Shown here: one piece after another, positions 43,424-52,058 of the stretch
Layout: every line of letters begins with the position of its first letter
Position numbering within the stretch: position 1 is the first letter of the stretch
NCBI GenBank assembly: GCA_050249835.1
Contig: JBFWPT010000002.1
Location: forward strand, 1 to 64,000
Reading direction: 5' to 3'
Length of the DNA stretch: 64,000 bases
From: Miltoncostaea sp050249835
Lineage (GTDB): Bacteria > Actinomycetota > Thermoleophilia > Miltoncostaeales > Miltoncostaeaceae
Made by a program: the position numbers and the translations under genes
The notes under the pieces: generated by a model
Told to the model about the DNA's origin: nothing
Database searches by the model: none
Seen by the model: only the letters and a program-made list of their open reading frames with translations

Positions 43424-45342
43424 GCCTCGACCCTCAGTACGTGTGCGGGGGTGACCGCCGGGTCGAGCCGCAGGTAGTTGCGGCCCACGGACCAGCGGTG
43501 GACGTCGCCCGTGACCAGGTCGCGCACGGTGAAGGAGGAGGGCAGGCCCAGGTCGCCGGGGACCTCGGCGATGCCCTCGTGCGCGGCGTGGGGGTCGACG
43601 TTGACGCAGACGATCATCGCGCCGACGCCGTGCCCCTTGGCGTAGGCGAGCAGGGCGGTGTTCTCGGTGTTCAGGAAGCGCACGTCGATGCGCTGCAGCG
43701 GCGGCGACGAGCGGCGGATCTCGTTGAGCCGCCGCACGAGCGGCAGCAGCGGGCCGTCGAGCGCGCGGTCCCGGAGCTGGTACTTCTCCGAGTCGAGGTA
43801 CTCCTCGCTGCCCGGCGTGACCGCCGTGTGCTCGAGCGACTCGAAGCCCGAGTAGATCCCGTAGCTCGGCGACAGGGTGGCCGCCAGCACCAGCCGGGCT
43901 TCGAAGGCCGCCCGGCCGCCGTGCTGCAGGTACTCGTGCAGGATGTCCGGGGTGTTCACGAAGAAGTTCGGCCGGAAGAAGTCGGACGCCGGACCGGCGA
44001 GCTCGCCCACGTAGTCCGCGAGCTCCCACGCCGCGTTCTTCCAGGTGAAGTAGGTGTAGGACTGGCTGAAGCCGGACTTCGCCAGCGCATACATGCGGGC
44101 CGGGCTGGTGAACGCCTCGGCCAGGAACACGACGTCCGGGTGCGTCTCGCGCACGCTGCGGATGAGCCACTCCCAGAACGGGATCGGCTTGGTGTGGGGG
44201 TTGTCCACGCGGAAGATCCGCACGCCCCGCTCGACCCAGAACAGGACCGCGTCGCGGAGCGTTTCCCAGAGCCCGCGCCAGTCCTCGCTCGCGAAGTTGA
44301 CGTTGTAGATGTCCTGGTACCGCTTGGGCGGGTTCTCGGCGTACTTCAGGGTCCCGTCCGGGCGGCGGTGGAACCAGTCCGGGTGCTCCGCCAGCCAGGG
44401 GTGGTCCGGCGAGCACTGGATCGCGAAGTCCAGGGCGATCTCCATGCCGTGGCGGCCGGCGGTGGCGACCAGGCGCTCCAGGTCGGCGAGGGTGCCGATC
44501 TCGGGGCTCACGGCCGTGTGGCCGCCGTCGGGTCCGCCGATCGCCCACGGGCTCCCCGGCTCGCCCGGCTCGGCGGTGGGGGAGTTGTTGCGGCCCTTGC
44601 GGTGCGTGACGCCGATCGGGTGGATCGGAGGCAGGTAGAGCACGTCGAAGCCGAGGTCGGCGAGGCGCGGGATCTGCTCCTCCACGCCCGCCAGGCCGCC
44701 CCACGACCGGGGGAACAGCTCGTACCAGGCGCCCACCCGGGCGCGCTCACGGTCGACGTCGATCTCGAGGACCTCCGAGCGGACGCGCTCCGGCCGCTCC
44801 TTCAGAGCCGCCATCGCGGCCGCCGTCTCGGGGCCGAGGGCGAGGGCGCTGCGCTCGGTGGCGGTGCCGGGGCCCCCGAGGTCCGCGAGCGCCGCCGTGA
44901 CGGCCTTCGCCGCGGCCCCGCGCAGGCCGCCGAGGGCCGCCTCGAGCAGGTGGGCGCCCTCGGTGAGCTCGCTGTCCAGGTCCTCCTGGCCGGCGGCGAG
45001 CTTGCGCTCCACCTCCGAGCGCCAGGAGGCGAACGGGTCGAGCCAGACCTCCACCTGGAAGCGGTGCAGCCCCAGCGCCGTCGTGACGAAACCGCCGCGC
45101 CAGAGGTCGGGGTCGACCTGGGTCATCGGCTCCTCGGTGAACCCGGAGGCACCCGGGGGCTTGTGGCGGACCACCGCGCGCAGGTGCTCGTGGCCGTCGC
45201 GGACCACGTCGCACTCGACGACGACCGCGTCCCCGAGGGTCCGCTTCACGGGCCAGCGCCCACCCTCGATCGACGGCCTGAGGTCGAGGACCAGGATGCG
45301 CGGGGGCTGCGTGCGGGGCGGTGTGGCTGCCACTGGCGTCAC
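43420..45342 (-). CDS. glgE: Maltosyltransferase GlgE
   Basis: The roughly 640-aa GH13_3 enzyme transfers maltose from maltose-1-phosphate to alpha-glucan. The N-terminal domain (RILVLDLRPSIEGGRWPVKR) is followed by the catalytic barrel with YLPPIHPIG, D in GVRIFRVDNPHTKPIPFWEW, E in FLAEAFTSP and NTPDILHEYL. It completes the TreS-Mak-GlgE route. Two GTG codons compete as start (45342 and 45333). A TACGCT at 45345-45350 is a likely -10. First gene of the operon. Confidence 0.94.
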   Translation of the reverse strand: MTPVAATPPRTQPPRILVLDLRPSIEGGRWPVKRTLGDAVVVECDVVRDGHEHLRAVVRHKPPGASGFTEEPMTQVDPDLWRGGFVTTALGLHRFQVEVWLDPFASWRSEVERKLAAGQEDLDSELTEGAHLLEAALGGLRGAAAKAVTAALADLGGPGTATERSALALGPETAAAMAALKERPERVRSEVLEIDVDRERARVGAWYELFPRSWGGLAGVEEQIPRLADLGFDVLYLPPIHPIGVTHRKGRNNSPTAEPGEPGSPWAIGGPDGGHTAVSPEIGTLADLERLVATAGRHGMEIALDFAIQCSPDHPWLAEHPDWFHRRPDGTLKYAENPPKRYQDIYNVNFASEDWRGLWETLRDAVLFWVERGVRIFRVDNPHTKPIPFWEWLIRSVRETHPDVVFLAEAFTSPARMYALAKSGFSQSYTYFTWKNAAWELADYVGELAGPASDFFRPNFFVNTPDILHEYLQHGGRAAFEARLVLAATLSPSYGIYSGFESLEHTAVTPGSEEYLDSEKYQLRDRALDGPLLPLVRRLNEIRRSSPPLQRIDVRFLNTENTALLAYAKGHGVGAMIVCVNVDPHAAHEGIAEVPGDLGLPSSFTVRDLVTGDVHRWSVGRNYLRLDPAVTPAHVLRVEA

Positions 45343-45344
45343 GG

Positions 45345-45353
45345 AGCGTAGCC
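45345..45353. promoter_or_regulatory. Overlapping divergent -10 elements of glgE and malQ
   Basis: Reverse-strand TACGCT (45345-45350) and forward-strand TAGCCT (45348-45353) overlap in the 69-bp gap between the divergent glgE and malQ genes. Shared or mutually exclusive transcription of the two is possible. Inferred from the hexamers only. Confidence 0.35.
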
Positions 45354-45411
45354 TTTCCCGATCCCCGGCCGTGCGACACAACACGACCCCGTCTCCCGGC
45401 GGCGCTCGGGC

Positions 45412-46611
45412 GTGCTGCTGCACGTGACCTCGTTGCCCGGCGGGCGCCTCGGGCCGGACGCCTTCGCGTTCGTCGACTGGCTGGCCGCGGCGGGCCAGGA
45501 GTGGTGGCAGGTGCTGCCCCTCACGCCCCCCGACGGCCTCGGGTCGCCCTACGCCAGCCCGTCGGCCTTCGCGGGCCGGGCGGACGTGCTGTCCGAGCCG
45601 GACGCGCCGGTCTCGGTGGCCGAGCGGGACGCGTTCCGGCGCGGCAACGCCTACTGGATCGAGGACTGGGAGGCGCACGCCGGTCCCGGGGCCGTGGACG
45701 ACCAGGTGCGCTTCGCCCGCGAGTGGTCCGCGCTGCGCGCCCACGCCGCATCGCGGGGGGTGCGCATCCTGGGCGACCTGCCCTTCTACGTGGCCCCCGG
45801 TGGCGCCGACGTCGCCGCCCACCCGGCCCTGTTCCGCGACGACGTGGTGGCCGGGGTTCCGCCGGACGCGTTCTCGGACGACGGCCAGCTCTGGGGCAAC
45901 CCGACCTACGACTGGGACGCGATGGCCGCCGACGGCTGGCGCTGGTGGACGGCGCGCCTCGGGCGGAGCGCCGACCTCCACGACGCCTCGCGCATCGACC
46001 ACTTCCGGGCCTTCGAGTCGTGGTGGGCCGTGCCGCGCGGGGCGGAGACGGCGCGCGAGGGCGAGTGGCGCCCCGGTCCCGGCGATGCCGTGGTGCGCGC
46101 CGCCCGCGCCGAACTGGGCGACGTGGCCCTCGTGGCGGAGGACCTCGGGATCATCACGCCCGCCGTCCACGAGCTGATGGACGGCCTCGGGCTCCCCGGC
46201 ATGCGGGTGCTGCAGTTCGCCTTCCCCGGCGGCCCCGAGAACACCCACCGACCGGAGCACCACCCCGAGCGGAGCCTCGTGTGCGTGGGCACCCACGACA
46301 ACGACACGGCCGTCGGGTGGTGGGAGGCCGCGGACGAGGCGACGCGCACCGACGCACGGGACTGCGCCGGCGCCCACGGCATCCACGACGAGCGCCCCGA
46401 GCGGATGCTGATGCGCCTCGCTCTCGCCTCCCGTGCCCGCCTCGCGGTCCTCACCGCCCAGGACCTCCTCGGCCTCGGCGGCCACGCCCGCCTCAACACC
46501 CCCGGGGTGGCGGAGGGCAACTGGACCTGGCGGCTGCGCCCGGGCGAACTTACCCCGCACCTGGCGGCCTGGCTGAGGGAGCGGACGAAGGAGGCGGGCC
46601 GGCTCCCCTAG
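45412..46611 (+). CDS. malQ: 4-alpha-glucanotransferase MalQ (short form)
   Basis: The 399-aa GH77 enzyme opens directly at VLLHVTSLPGG, the family's first conserved strand. The catalytic residues D in RIDHFRAFESWWAVP, E in LVAEDLGIITP and D in GTHDNDTAVGW are all present. It is about 100 residues shorter than usual, mainly between the N-terminal strand and the D motif. No other in-frame start exists after the TAG at 45349, so GTG 45412 is forced. It disproportionates maltodextrins and supports TreY/TreZ. Divergent from glgE. Confidence 0.9.
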   Translation: MLLHVTSLPGGRLGPDAFAFVDWLAAAGQEWWQVLPLTPPDGLGSPYASPSAFAGRADVLSEPDAPVSVAERDAFRRGNAYWIEDWEAHAGPGAVDDQVRFAREWSALRAHAASRGVRILGDLPFYVAPGGADVAAHPALFRDDVVAGVPPDAFSDDGQLWGNPTYDWDAMAADGWRWWTARLGRSADLHDASRIDHFRAFESWWAVPRGAETAREGEWRPGPGDAVVRAARAELGDVALVAEDLGIITPAVHELMDGLGLPGMRVLQFAFPGGPENTHRPEHHPERSLVCVGTHDNDTAVGWWEAADEATRTDARDCAGAHGIHDERPERMLMRLALASRARLAVLTAQDLLGLGGHARLNTPGVAEGNWTWRLRPGELTPHLAAWLRERTKEAGRLP

Positions 46612-46940
46612 GAGTGGCCCGCGGGCCGTCGGCGTGTCCACCGGCGCACCAGGCGCCACGGACTGGTGACCGTCCGTGACCGGTCCGGGCTCGAACCCAG
46701 GGCCACGACGACAGCCCACGCGAGCAGGACGACGGCGACACCCGCGGTCCACCCGAATGGGAAGGTCAACACCAGCCGTCGCGCGAGGAGGCCGCCGGCG
46801 AGGGACGACACGAACACGTAGTACGGGAGCGTCTCGTCGAGGAGATCGACGTCCGGCTCGCGGCCGGCCGCCCAGACTGCGATCGTGATGGAACCGACAA
46901 CCGCGAGGGCGACGGACAGAACGATCTCCGCCTCGATCAC
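46608..46940 (-). CDS. Small membrane protein of unknown function (110 aa)
   Basis: The 110-aa product has two or three hydrophobic helices (IVLSVALAVVGSITIAVWAA, YYVFVSSLAGGLLARR, and WTAGVAVVLLAWAVVVALG) and an Arg-rich C-terminal tail. GTG start at 46938-46940. Its TAG overlaps the malQ TAG in the palindrome CTAG (46608-46611). No family recognised; base composition is slightly less GC-biased than the neighbours. Confidence 0.6.
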   Translation of the reverse strand: MIEAEIVLSVALAVVGSITIAVWAAGREPDVDLLDETLPYYVFVSSLAGGLLARRLVLTFPFGWTAGVAVVLLAWAVVVALGSSPDRSRTVTSPWRLVRRWTRRRPAGHS

Positions 46941-47013
46941 GTGACGGGCCGCGTACGGGAGGTCGGGGGCATCGCCTGATGCATCGGCCCGTCTCCCGCC
47001 GTGCCCGAGGGGG

Positions 47014-47973
47014 TCAGGCGCCGGTGGTGACGACGACCTTGCCCAGGGCGCGGCCCTCGCCGACGTGGGCGAGGGCGGCCGCGGTGTCCTCGAGGTCGTA
47101 GGTCCGGTCGATGTGGATCGCCACCTCGCCGGCCAGGACGAGGTCGGCGAGCGGCGTGAAGTGCTCGGGCCCCGGCTTCACCAGCAGCACCCCCATGCGC
47201 CGTCCGGTCACGCGGCCGGCCACGACGCCCACGGTGATGGCGCGCAGCAGCGCGCGGGTCGTCCCGCCGACGCACCGGTAGCGGCCGCCCCGCGCCACCG
47301 CCCGCCGGTAGGCGAGCATCGACCGGTATGCGATCAGGTCCAGGACGAGGTCGTAGGGCCGGTCGGTGCGGGTGAAGTCGTCGGAGCGATGGTCGATCAC
47401 GGCATCGGCGCCGAGCGACCGCATGAAGTCCAGCTTGTGGGCGTTGTCGACCGCCGTGACGTGCGCGCCGCGCCGCTTCGCGAGCTGGACGGCGAACGAC
47501 CCCGCTCCGCCGCCCGCGCCGTTGACGAGCACCCGGGAGCCGGGCCGGACCGTCGCCGTCCCCTGCAGGCCGATGGGGCCCGCCTGCGGGATGACGGAGG
47601 CCTCGGCGAAGGTCAGCCCCTCCGGCTTCGGGGCCAGGGCGGACACCGGGGCGACGGCGTAGTCGGCGAAGCCGCCCTTCAGGCGCAGGTTGTCCCCGTA
47701 GACCTCGTCGCCCGGCGCGAAGGCCGTGACGCCCTCGCCCAGGGCCTCCACCCACCCGGCGATGTCCGAGCCGAGCACCGGGACGCGCGGCGACCGGAGC
47801 CCGCCGATGCGCGAGTACGCCGGGCTCCCGATGAGTGTCTCCCAGTCGCTGAGGTTGAGCGAGGTCGCCGCGACCCTCACCAGCACCTGCCCGGCCGCGG
47901 GCGCCGGCGTCGGGACCTCCTCGATGCGCAGCACATCCGGCGGCCCGTACCGGTCGTGGACGACGGCGCGCAT
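47014..47973 (-). CDS. Zinc-independent MDR-type NAD(P)-dependent oxidoreductase
   Basis: The 319-aa protein is a medium-chain reductase: AVVHDRYGPPDVLRIEEVPTP at the start, LGSDIAGWVEALGEGV for the first domain, then a Rossmann motif VLVNGAGGGAGSFAVQLAK. The structural and catalytic zinc cysteines of alcohol dehydrogenases are missing, which places it with the quinone oxidoreductase/enoyl reductase branch. Substrate unknown. Start ATG 47973. Confidence 0.85.
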   Translation of the reverse strand: MRAVVHDRYGPPDVLRIEEVPTPAPAAGQVLVRVAATSLNLSDWETLIGSPAYSRIGGLRSPRVPVLGSDIAGWVEALGEGVTAFAPGDEVYGDNLRLKGGFADYAVAPVSALAPKPEGLTFAEASVIPQAGPIGLQGTATVRPGSRVLVNGAGGGAGSFAVQLAKRRGAHVTAVDNAHKLDFMRSLGADAVIDHRSDDFTRTDRPYDLVLDLIAYRSMLAYRRAVARGGRYRCVGGTTRALLRAITVGVVAGRVTGRRMGVLLVKPGPEHFTPLADLVLAGEVAIHIDRTYDLEDTAAALAHVGEGRALGKVVVTTGA

Positions 47974-47983
47974 GCGCCCCGCC

Positions 47984-48601
47984 CTAAGCCGGGGGCCGGC
48001 CGCGGTGGCGGAGGGTCCGCCACAGGACGCCGGGCAGGTCGCGCCGCGAGCCGTCCAGGGCACGCCGGATGGCGTCCGCGGTCCCCTCGCCCGCCGCCGG
48101 GGCGCCGTGGCCGCACAGCAGGCGCGACGCCTCGAAGGCCCGGAGGCCACGGGGAGGGGTGAGGCGGATCGCCGGGTGGACCCCCAGCGGGTCGCCGGCG
48201 CGGGCGAGGAAGTAGGGGGAGGTGCCGAGCGACTCGGGGACCACGAGGCTCCGCGTCTCGGGCCACCAGAGGGCCGTCTCGCGCCACCAGCGCCGCCGTG
48301 TCAGGGGCACGACGCGGAGCGGCAACCCGGGGACGGCCTCGCCGGGGGTCACATGCAGTGGCACGCCGAAGCGCTCCGCCAGCGGGGCGCAGTCGCGGGG
48401 GTGGCGGTCCAGCAGCTGCAGCACGCCGCGCACCGGCGGGAGGGGCGCGAGGAGGTCGTCCAGGCCCTCGCCGTCCACCGGGTCCACGAGCCAGGTTCCG
48501 TCGCCGGCCACGATGGCGTGGCTCGCCCGGAGCATCACGGCGGGCTCGGGGGCGATCCATCCCGCCCCGGTGTCGTCGGCGTACGTGCGGCTCAGGCGCA
48601 T
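47984..48601 (-). CDS. Degenerate metallo-beta-lactamase-like protein
   Basis: The 205-aa protein has the layout of a small MBL-fold hydrolase: TWLVDPVDGEGLDDLL, then LLDRHPRDCAPLAERFGVPLHV, then LWWPETRSLVVPESLG and a late CGHG. The metal-binding HxHxDH is replaced by DRHPRDC, so ordinary two-metal hydrolysis looks unlikely. I infer the fold from pattern, not from a full match. It starts back-to-back with the ABC transporter and lies 10 bp upstream of the oxidoreductase. Confidence 0.5.
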   Translation of the reverse strand: MRLSRTYADDTGAGWIAPEPAVMLRASHAIVAGDGTWLVDPVDGEGLDDLLAPLPPVRGVLQLLDRHPRDCAPLAERFGVPLHVTPGEAVPGLPLRVVPLTRRRWWRETALWWPETRSLVVPESLGTSPYFLARAGDPLGVHPAIRLTPPRGLRAFEASRLLCGHGAPAAGEGTADAIRRALDGSRRDLPGVLWRTLRHRGRPPA

Positions 48602-48611
48602 GGGGCGTCGC

Positions 48612-48617
48612 TACCCT
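48612..48617 (+). promoter_or_regulatory. -10 hexamer TACCCT of the ABC exporter operon
   Basis: TACCCT is eight bases before the GTG start at 48626, with no Shine-Dalgarno between; a leaderless transcript is likely. On the other strand, TAGCGA at 48610-48615 can serve the divergent gene. Confidence 0.4.
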
Positions 48618-48625
48618 TCGTCGGC

Positions 48626-49525
48626 GTGGACCACGCCATCGAGGCCGCGGCGCTCCGGAGGATGTACGGCCCTGGGGCCGGTGTCGACGGGATCGACCTG
48701 ACGGTCGCCCGCGGGGAGTGCTTCGGGTTCCTGGGCCCGAACGGCGCGGGCAAGACCACCTTCATCCGCCTGGCCCTCGGCCTGGTGCGCCCCGACGGCG
48801 GCCGGGTGAGCGTGATGGGGCACGACGTCGGCACCGCCCGGATGGCCGCGCTCGCCGAGGCCGGCTACCTGCCGGGGGAGCTCGGGCTCTGGCCCGGCCT
48901 CACCGGCGCGCGCACGCTCGACGCCCTCGCGGCCCTCCACCCGCGGCCCCCGGTGCTGCGCGAGGAGCTGTGCGCGACGCTGGAGCTGGACGACGCCGCT
49001 CTGCGCCGGCGGGTGCGCGAGTACTCGCGGGGGATGAAGCAGAAGCTCGGGCTGGTCGCGGCGCTCCAGCACGACCCCCCGCTCGCGATCCTCGACGAGC
49101 CCACCGGGGGCCTCGACCCGGTCATCCAGTGGCGGCTGCTGGCCTGGCTGGGGGACCGGGCCCGCGCCGGGCGGACGATCTTCTTCTCCAGCCACGTCCT
49201 GCGCGAGGTGGAGGAGCTGTGCGACCGGGTCGCGATGGTCCGCGCCGGGCGCCTCCTGTTCTGCGGGCCCCTCGCCGACCTGCGGCGGGAGCGCAGCCGT
49301 TCCGTCGAGGTCCGCTTCACGACGGCGGTCGACCCGGCCCGGTACGCCGTGCCCGGCGTCGGGGAGGTGGCGGTCGAGGGGCTCGTCCACCGCTTCTCGC
49401 TCGCCGGGGACCCGGCGCCCCTGCTCGCCGCGCTCGGGGCGCTCCCGGTCGACGACGTCGCGATCGCGCCGCAGAGCCTGGAGGACGCCTTCCGCGACCT
49501 CTACCGCGAGGGCGGCGCCGCGTGA
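48626..49525 (+). CDS. ABC transporter ATP-binding protein (exporter type)
   Basis: The 299-aa ATPase has Walker A GPNGAGKTTFIR, Q-loop region, signature SRGMKQKLGL, Walker B LAILDEPTGGLDP and switch histidine in SSHVLREVEE. It belongs to the CcmA/DrrA-like group whose partner is a separate membrane protein, encoded next with a GTGA overlap. Substrate unknown. Start GTG 48626. Confidence 0.92.
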   Translation: MDHAIEAAALRRMYGPGAGVDGIDLTVARGECFGFLGPNGAGKTTFIRLALGLVRPDGGRVSVMGHDVGTARMAALAEAGYLPGELGLWPGLTGARTLDALAALHPRPPVLREELCATLELDDAALRRRVREYSRGMKQKLGLVAALQHDPPLAILDEPTGGLDPVIQWRLLAWLGDRARAGRTIFFSSHVLREVEELCDRVAMVRAGRLLFCGPLADLRRERSRSVEVRFTTAVDPARYAVPGVGEVAVEGLVHRFSLAGDPAPLLAALGALPVDDVAIAPQSLEDAFRDLYREGGAA

Positions 49526-50316
49526 GGACGATCTACTCCCTCGCCCTGGGCCGGGTGGCCGTGCGCCTCGCGCTGATGGCGCTGGGCTTCCTGCTGTTCG
49601 AGTTCGTCGTCGGCCTGTCCTACGCGAGCGTGGACGAGAACGCCGTGCGCCGCCTGGTGGACGCCCTGCCGCCGGCGCTGCGCGCCCTGGCCGGGAGCGC
49701 CGACATCGCGACGCCCACCGGGTTCGCGGGCTCGGGCTACCTGCACCCGGTGGCGCTCGCCCTCCAGGCCGCCGCGGCGATCGCCATGGCGGCCACCCCG
49801 GCCCGTGAGACCGAGGACGGCACCGCGGAGCTGGTCCTCTCCCGGCCGCTGCCGCCGTGGCGGTGGCTCGCCGCCCACGGGCTCGCGATGGCGACCGGCC
49901 TGGCGATCGTCTGCGCGGGCGGGTACCTCGGTGGCCTGCTCGCCGCCGCCGTCGTGGACGACCTCGCCCCGGTGGACGCCGGCCCGCTCGCCCTGGCGTC
50001 CCTGGCCGGGTACCTCTGCTTCCTGGCGGTCGGCGGGATCACCCTGCTCGTCGCGGCCTGCGTCCGCGGCGGCGGCCGGGCGATCGGCTGGGCGACCGGG
50101 TTCCTGCTCGTGTCCTACGCCCTCGACTACCTCGCCCAGGTGTGGTCGCTCGCCGAGCCCCTCGGCCCGCTCTCGATCTTCCACCACCTCGACCCGCCCG
50201 CGATCCTCGGACCGGCGGGCCTCTCGGGCAGCGACCTGCTCGTGTTCGCGGCCCTCGCCGCGGTCACGACCGCGGCGGCCCTGGTGCGGATCGGGCACCG
50301 CGACCTGACCCCCTGA
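49522..50316 (+). CDS. ABC transporter permease (ABC-2 type)
   Basis: A 264-aa membrane protein with about six helices (for example LALMALGFLLFEFVVGLSY and LAIVCAGGYLGGLLAAAVV) and the ABC-2 hallmark ETEDGTAELVLSRPLPPWRW in the cytoplasmic loop. It forms an exporter with the ATPase encoded just upstream. GTG 49522 overlaps that gene's stop. It ends 4 bp before the convergent lipoprotein gene. Confidence 0.88.
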   Translation: MRTIYSLALGRVAVRLALMALGFLLFEFVVGLSYASVDENAVRRLVDALPPALRALAGSADIATPTGFAGSGYLHPVALALQAAAAIAMAATPARETEDGTAELVLSRPLPPWRWLAAHGLAMATGLAIVCAGGYLGGLLAAAVVDDLAPVDAGPLALASLAGYLCFLAVGGITLLVAACVRGGGRAIGWATGFLLVSYALDYLAQVWSLAEPLGPLSIFHHLDPPAILGPAGLSGSDLLVFAALAAVTTAAALVRIGHRDLTP

Positions 50317-50320
50317 GGGA

Positions 50321-50887
50321 TCAGCCCGTCTGGCCCTCCAGGGTGAGGCGCATCAGCTCCATCGTCTCGATCACGACGTCCTCGTCCACGTCGCCGGTCG
50401 AGCGGACGTAGAGGGCGTTCGGCCCGACCGACAGGCCGAGGCGCATCTCGCGGGGGTCGTCGCGACGGGCGCCGCGCGACGACGGCACCGCCGCCGGGGT
50501 CCAGGCGTCCCCGCCGTCCGCGACCAGGAACGCGGCGAGGTCGGAGCCGACGCCGGTGGCGACGAGGTGCGAGGGCCACACCGTCGCCGCGACGGTCAGG
50601 GTGCCGCCCTGCGGGTCGCTCCACGTCCGCGTCGCGGCGGCCGAGGGGGCCCGCTCCTCGACCACCTCCGCCAGCGCCGGGTCGTCGCGGCCCGTGAAGG
50701 CGCGGGCGAGCTGCTGGGCGTCGGCCTCGGCGCCGGGCTGGCCGCGCAGGTCGCCCGGGCTCGGCAGGACGCGGACGATCTCGGCCGGGTCGCCGGCGTC
50801 GCCGCCGGCCTCGCCGGGCCCCTGGGGCCCGCAGCCGGCGAGCACGGCCGCCGCGACGACCACGGCGAGGACGAGGGCTGCGCGCAC
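50321..50887 (-). CDS. Lipoprotein of unknown function
   Basis: The 188-aa protein has a lipobox LAGC with lipid-attached C19 after a hydrophobic stretch. The mature part is Asp/Ala-rich and soluble; I recognise no domain. GTG 50887 has TACGCT (50894-50899, reverse strand) six bases upstream and no Shine-Dalgarno, fitting a leaderless transcript. It is divergent from the siderophore-import operon. Confidence 0.7.
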   Translation of the reverse strand: MRAALVLAVVVAAAVLAGCGPQGPGEAGGDAGDPAEIVRVLPSPGDLRGQPGAEADAQQLARAFTGRDDPALAEVVEERAPSAAATRTWSDPQGGTLTVAATVWPSHLVATGVGSDLAAFLVADGGDAWTPAAVPSSRGARRDDPREMRLGLSVGPNALYVRSTGDVDEDVVIETMELMRLTLEGQTG

Positions 50888-50929
50888 ACGGGCAGCGTAG
50901 CGACGGGCCCGCGGCCGTCGAATGTGGTC

Positions 50930-50974
50930 GGCCTCTCATATAGCCTCGCTCGGCCCAATACGGAAGATGAGGCC
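50930..50974 (+). promoter_or_regulatory. Promoter/leader of the siderophore-import operon
   Basis: TAGCCT (50941-50946) is a possible -10. GGCCTCTCAT (50930-50939) and ATGAGGCC (50967-50974) form an inverted repeat with one bulge around it. An iron-repressor role is possible, but there is no clear DtxR/IdeR 19-bp palindrome. Confidence 0.3.
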
Positions 50975-51010
50975 CGCCGAACTCCGGGCCGCGCCCAGGA
51001 GACCGACCCT

Positions 51011-52024
51011 GTGACCAGACCCCGCCGCATCGGCGCGATCGTCGCCGCCCTGCTCGCCACCGTCGCCCTCGTCTCGGCCTGCGGGTCCGACGACGACGCG
51101 GCGAGCGGCACCGCCGCGTCCACCGGACCGTGGACCTACACCGACGGCGCCGGCAAGACCGTCGAGCTCGACGAGACGCCCACCCGCATCATCGCCCACG
51201 CCTACTCGGCGGCCGCCCTCATGGAGTTCGGCATCACGCCGATCGCCGTCTATGCGGACATGCCCATCGAGGAGGACGTCGGCCTGCAGGGCGTGGACTT
51301 CACCGGCGTCGAGATCCTCGGCGAGGAGTGGGGCAAGATCGACGTCGAGAAGGCCGCGACGCTGAACCCGGACCTCATCGTCGGCGACTACTGGCCGGTC
51401 GAGGAGGACTACTCCGGGATGGAGGACGGGGTCGAGGCGAAGAGCAAGAAGATCGCCGAGCTGGCCCCGGTCGTCGGCCCGGCGCAGGGCGACTCGATCG
51501 TCACCCTGATCGAGGGCTACGAGGAGCTCGCCGCCTCGCTCGGCGCGGACGTGGACACCGGCGCCGCCGCCGAGGCCCGCTCCCGCTTCGAGGCCGCCCG
51601 CGACGCCTTCCAGGAGGCCGCCGCGGCCAAGCCGGGCCTGACCGCGCTGGCCATCAGCCCCTACGGCGACTCCTACGCCGTCGCGGTGCCGGAGCACGCC
51701 CCCGAGCTGCTCGACTTCCGGCGCTGGGGCCTGGACGTGATCGTCCCGGACAAGCCGGACCCGGAGTTCCCCTACTGGCAGACGCTCTCCTTCGAGAACG
51801 CCGACACGTACCAGCCGGACCTGCTGCTGTTCGACGACCGCAACCACCCCGGCAACTTCGAGGTGCTCGAGAAGCAGCCGATCGCGAAGAACATCAACGC
51901 CTTCGCGGCCGGCGCGTACACGACCTGGCCGGCGTACTGGCTCCACACGTACACCGACTACGCCGAGCAGCTCGAGGCCCTGACGGCGACGATCAACGAG
52001 GCCGACGCCTCGATCGGGAGCTGA
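51011..52024 (+). CDS. Iron-siderophore ABC importer, substrate-binding lipoprotein
   Basis: The 337-aa class III binding protein has a lipobox with C24 (LVSAC) followed by the FepB/FhuD-like two-lobe fold: GKTVELDETPTRIIAHAYS at the start, LNPDLIVGDY in the first lobe and the long helix joining lobes. It would carry Fe(III)-siderophore to the two permeases. AGGAGA precedes GTG 51011. It is the first gene of a four-gene operon. Confidence 0.93.
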   Translation: MTRPRRIGAIVAALLATVALVSACGSDDDAASGTAASTGPWTYTDGAGKTVELDETPTRIIAHAYSAAALMEFGITPIAVYADMPIEEDVGLQGVDFTGVEILGEEWGKIDVEKAATLNPDLIVGDYWPVEEDYSGMEDGVEAKSKKIAELAPVVGPAQGDSIVTLIEGYEELAASLGADVDTGAAAEARSRFEAARDAFQEAAAAKPGLTALAISPYGDSYAVAVPEHAPELLDFRRWGLDVIVPDKPDPEFPYWQTLSFENADTYQPDLLLFDDRNHPGNFEVLEKQPIAKNINAFAAGAYTTWPAYWLHTYTDYAEQLEALTATINEADASIGS

Positions 52025-52058
52025 CGGGGGGACCGCCCGTGGGCGCGGCCGCGACGCG

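Noticed and set aside
46676..46705. Reverse-strand GGGTTCGAGCCC resembling a tRNA T-arm
   Set aside because: The flanking bases do not give a 5-bp T stem, no acceptor, D or anticodon arms can be drawn, and it lies in the membrane-protein gene.
50930..50974. DtxR/IdeR iron box before the siderophore operon
   Set aside because: Only part of the 19-bp consensus is present; I keep it as an unassigned inverted repeat.
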